Shown: piece by piece, positions 63,846-64,000 of the stretch
Layout of the letters: each line of letters opens with the position of its first letter
How positions within the stretch are numbered: position 1 is the stretch's first letter
Source: Enterocloster clostridioformis
GTDB taxonomy: Bacteria > Bacillota > Clostridia > Lachnospirales > Lachnospiraceae
Assembly (NCBI RefSeq): GCF_020297485.1
Contig: NZ_JAIWZC010000001.1
Coordinates: forward strand, 1,798,001 to 1,862,000
Reading direction: 5' to 3'
DNA: 64,000 nucleotides
Notes under the pieces: model-generated
Database searches by the model: none
What the model was told of the DNA's origin: nothing
What the model saw: only the letters and a program-made list of their open reading frames with translations
Made by a program: the position numbers and the translations under genes

Positions 63846-63915
63846 GTTTATTGTCTATGTATGACAATGCCGCAAATATCACAAGCAATAATGTCAATAC
63901 TTCTATGACGCTCAT
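63832..63915 (-). CDS. Type I toxin, small holin-like membrane peptide 2
   Basis: 27 residues, MSVIEVLTLLLVIFAALSYI followed by DNKHNKK, from ATG 63915 with GGAGG nine bases upstream; an in-frame ATG at 63921 would add two residues. It matches peptide 1 in most positions, with one membrane helix and a charged tail, so it is of the same TxpA/BsrE-like type. Stop overlaps the antitoxin terminator. Confidence 0.75.
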   Translation of the reverse strand: MSVIEVLTLLLVIFAALSYIDNKHNKK

Positions 63916-64000
63916 AGGCATCACCCTCCTTCATTTACTAGAGGGTTCACAACTTTGCATCCCTTTTTCTCTCTTCCTTGCTGTTACACAAGACTATTTT

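Noticed and set aside
1..64000. CRISPR array, tRNA or rRNA genes
   Set aside because: No regularly spaced repeats of suitable length and no cloverleaf or rRNA signatures were seen on reading.

Overview
The window looks like the accessory-rich chromosome of a gut Firmicute of the Lachnospiraceae (Enterocloster/Hungatella-like clostridia). The supports are strong AGGAGG ribosome sites, an orphan Spo0A-type DNA-binding domain, BceRS/BceAB-type modules, ECF riboflavin-type fragments, Tn916-type integrase debris and several TRAP transporters. No rRNA, tRNA or CRISPR array was seen. The genus is an inference.

Layout. 1-4.1 kb: 5' part of a group II intron, a broken flavodoxin gene, a SpoU-type rRNA methyltransferase and IS200 debris. 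4.2-9.4 kb: a TRAP transporter operon with a cyclic-amidohydrolase-type enzyme, divergent from its LysR regulator across a large dyad. 9.5-13.1 kb: a decay zone of internally deleted genes (integrase, aldo/keto reductase, LysR, DUF3795, HxlR-linked small protein). 13.3-15.5 kb: a CBS/SGNH-like gene split by a 13-base G tract, and a CatA-like acetyltransferase. 15.8-18.2 kb: an IS91-type element with its own tyrosine recombinase. 18.3-29.3 kb: two back-to-back two-component plus FtsX-type ABC modules, the second with a nonsense-mutated permease. 29.4-42.7 kb: a catabolic island with a cupin, a TRAP transporter, an HD protein, GntR and AraC regulators, two split transketolases, a racemase-family protein, an alcohol dehydrogenase and an SDR. 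42.7-46 kb: IS1182, TnpB and RibU debris plus a thioredoxin-reductase-like flavoprotein. 46.1-50.2 kb: a type I toxin-antitoxin locus and an IS4-type element carrying a group IIC intron. 50.4-51.5 kb: two unknown genes. 51.6-57.0 kb: a tyrosine-recombinase trio element lying between two inverted IS66 fragments. 57.1-61.7 kb: a phosphorelay ending in a REC-HD-GYP-GGDEF protein. 61.8-64 kb: a broken GntR gene, an IS110 remnant, a possible toxin-tip/immunity pair and a second type I toxin-antitoxin locus.

How the parts work together. The TRAP and transketolase operons probably import and cleave an unphosphorylated polyhydroxy acid, ketose or sulfonate. The two ABC modules resemble antimicrobial-peptide sensing and detoxification systems; the first appears intact and has the same 16-bp motif in both of its promoters. 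The most unusual structures are the phase-variable G tract, the recombinase trio with nested inverted ends sited at the same place in two IS66 tnpB genes, and the paired type I toxin loci in which the toxin terminator doubles as the antitoxin promoter. Many reading frames contain one in-frame stop or a one-base slip, so this is a rapidly decaying, transposon-saturated region.
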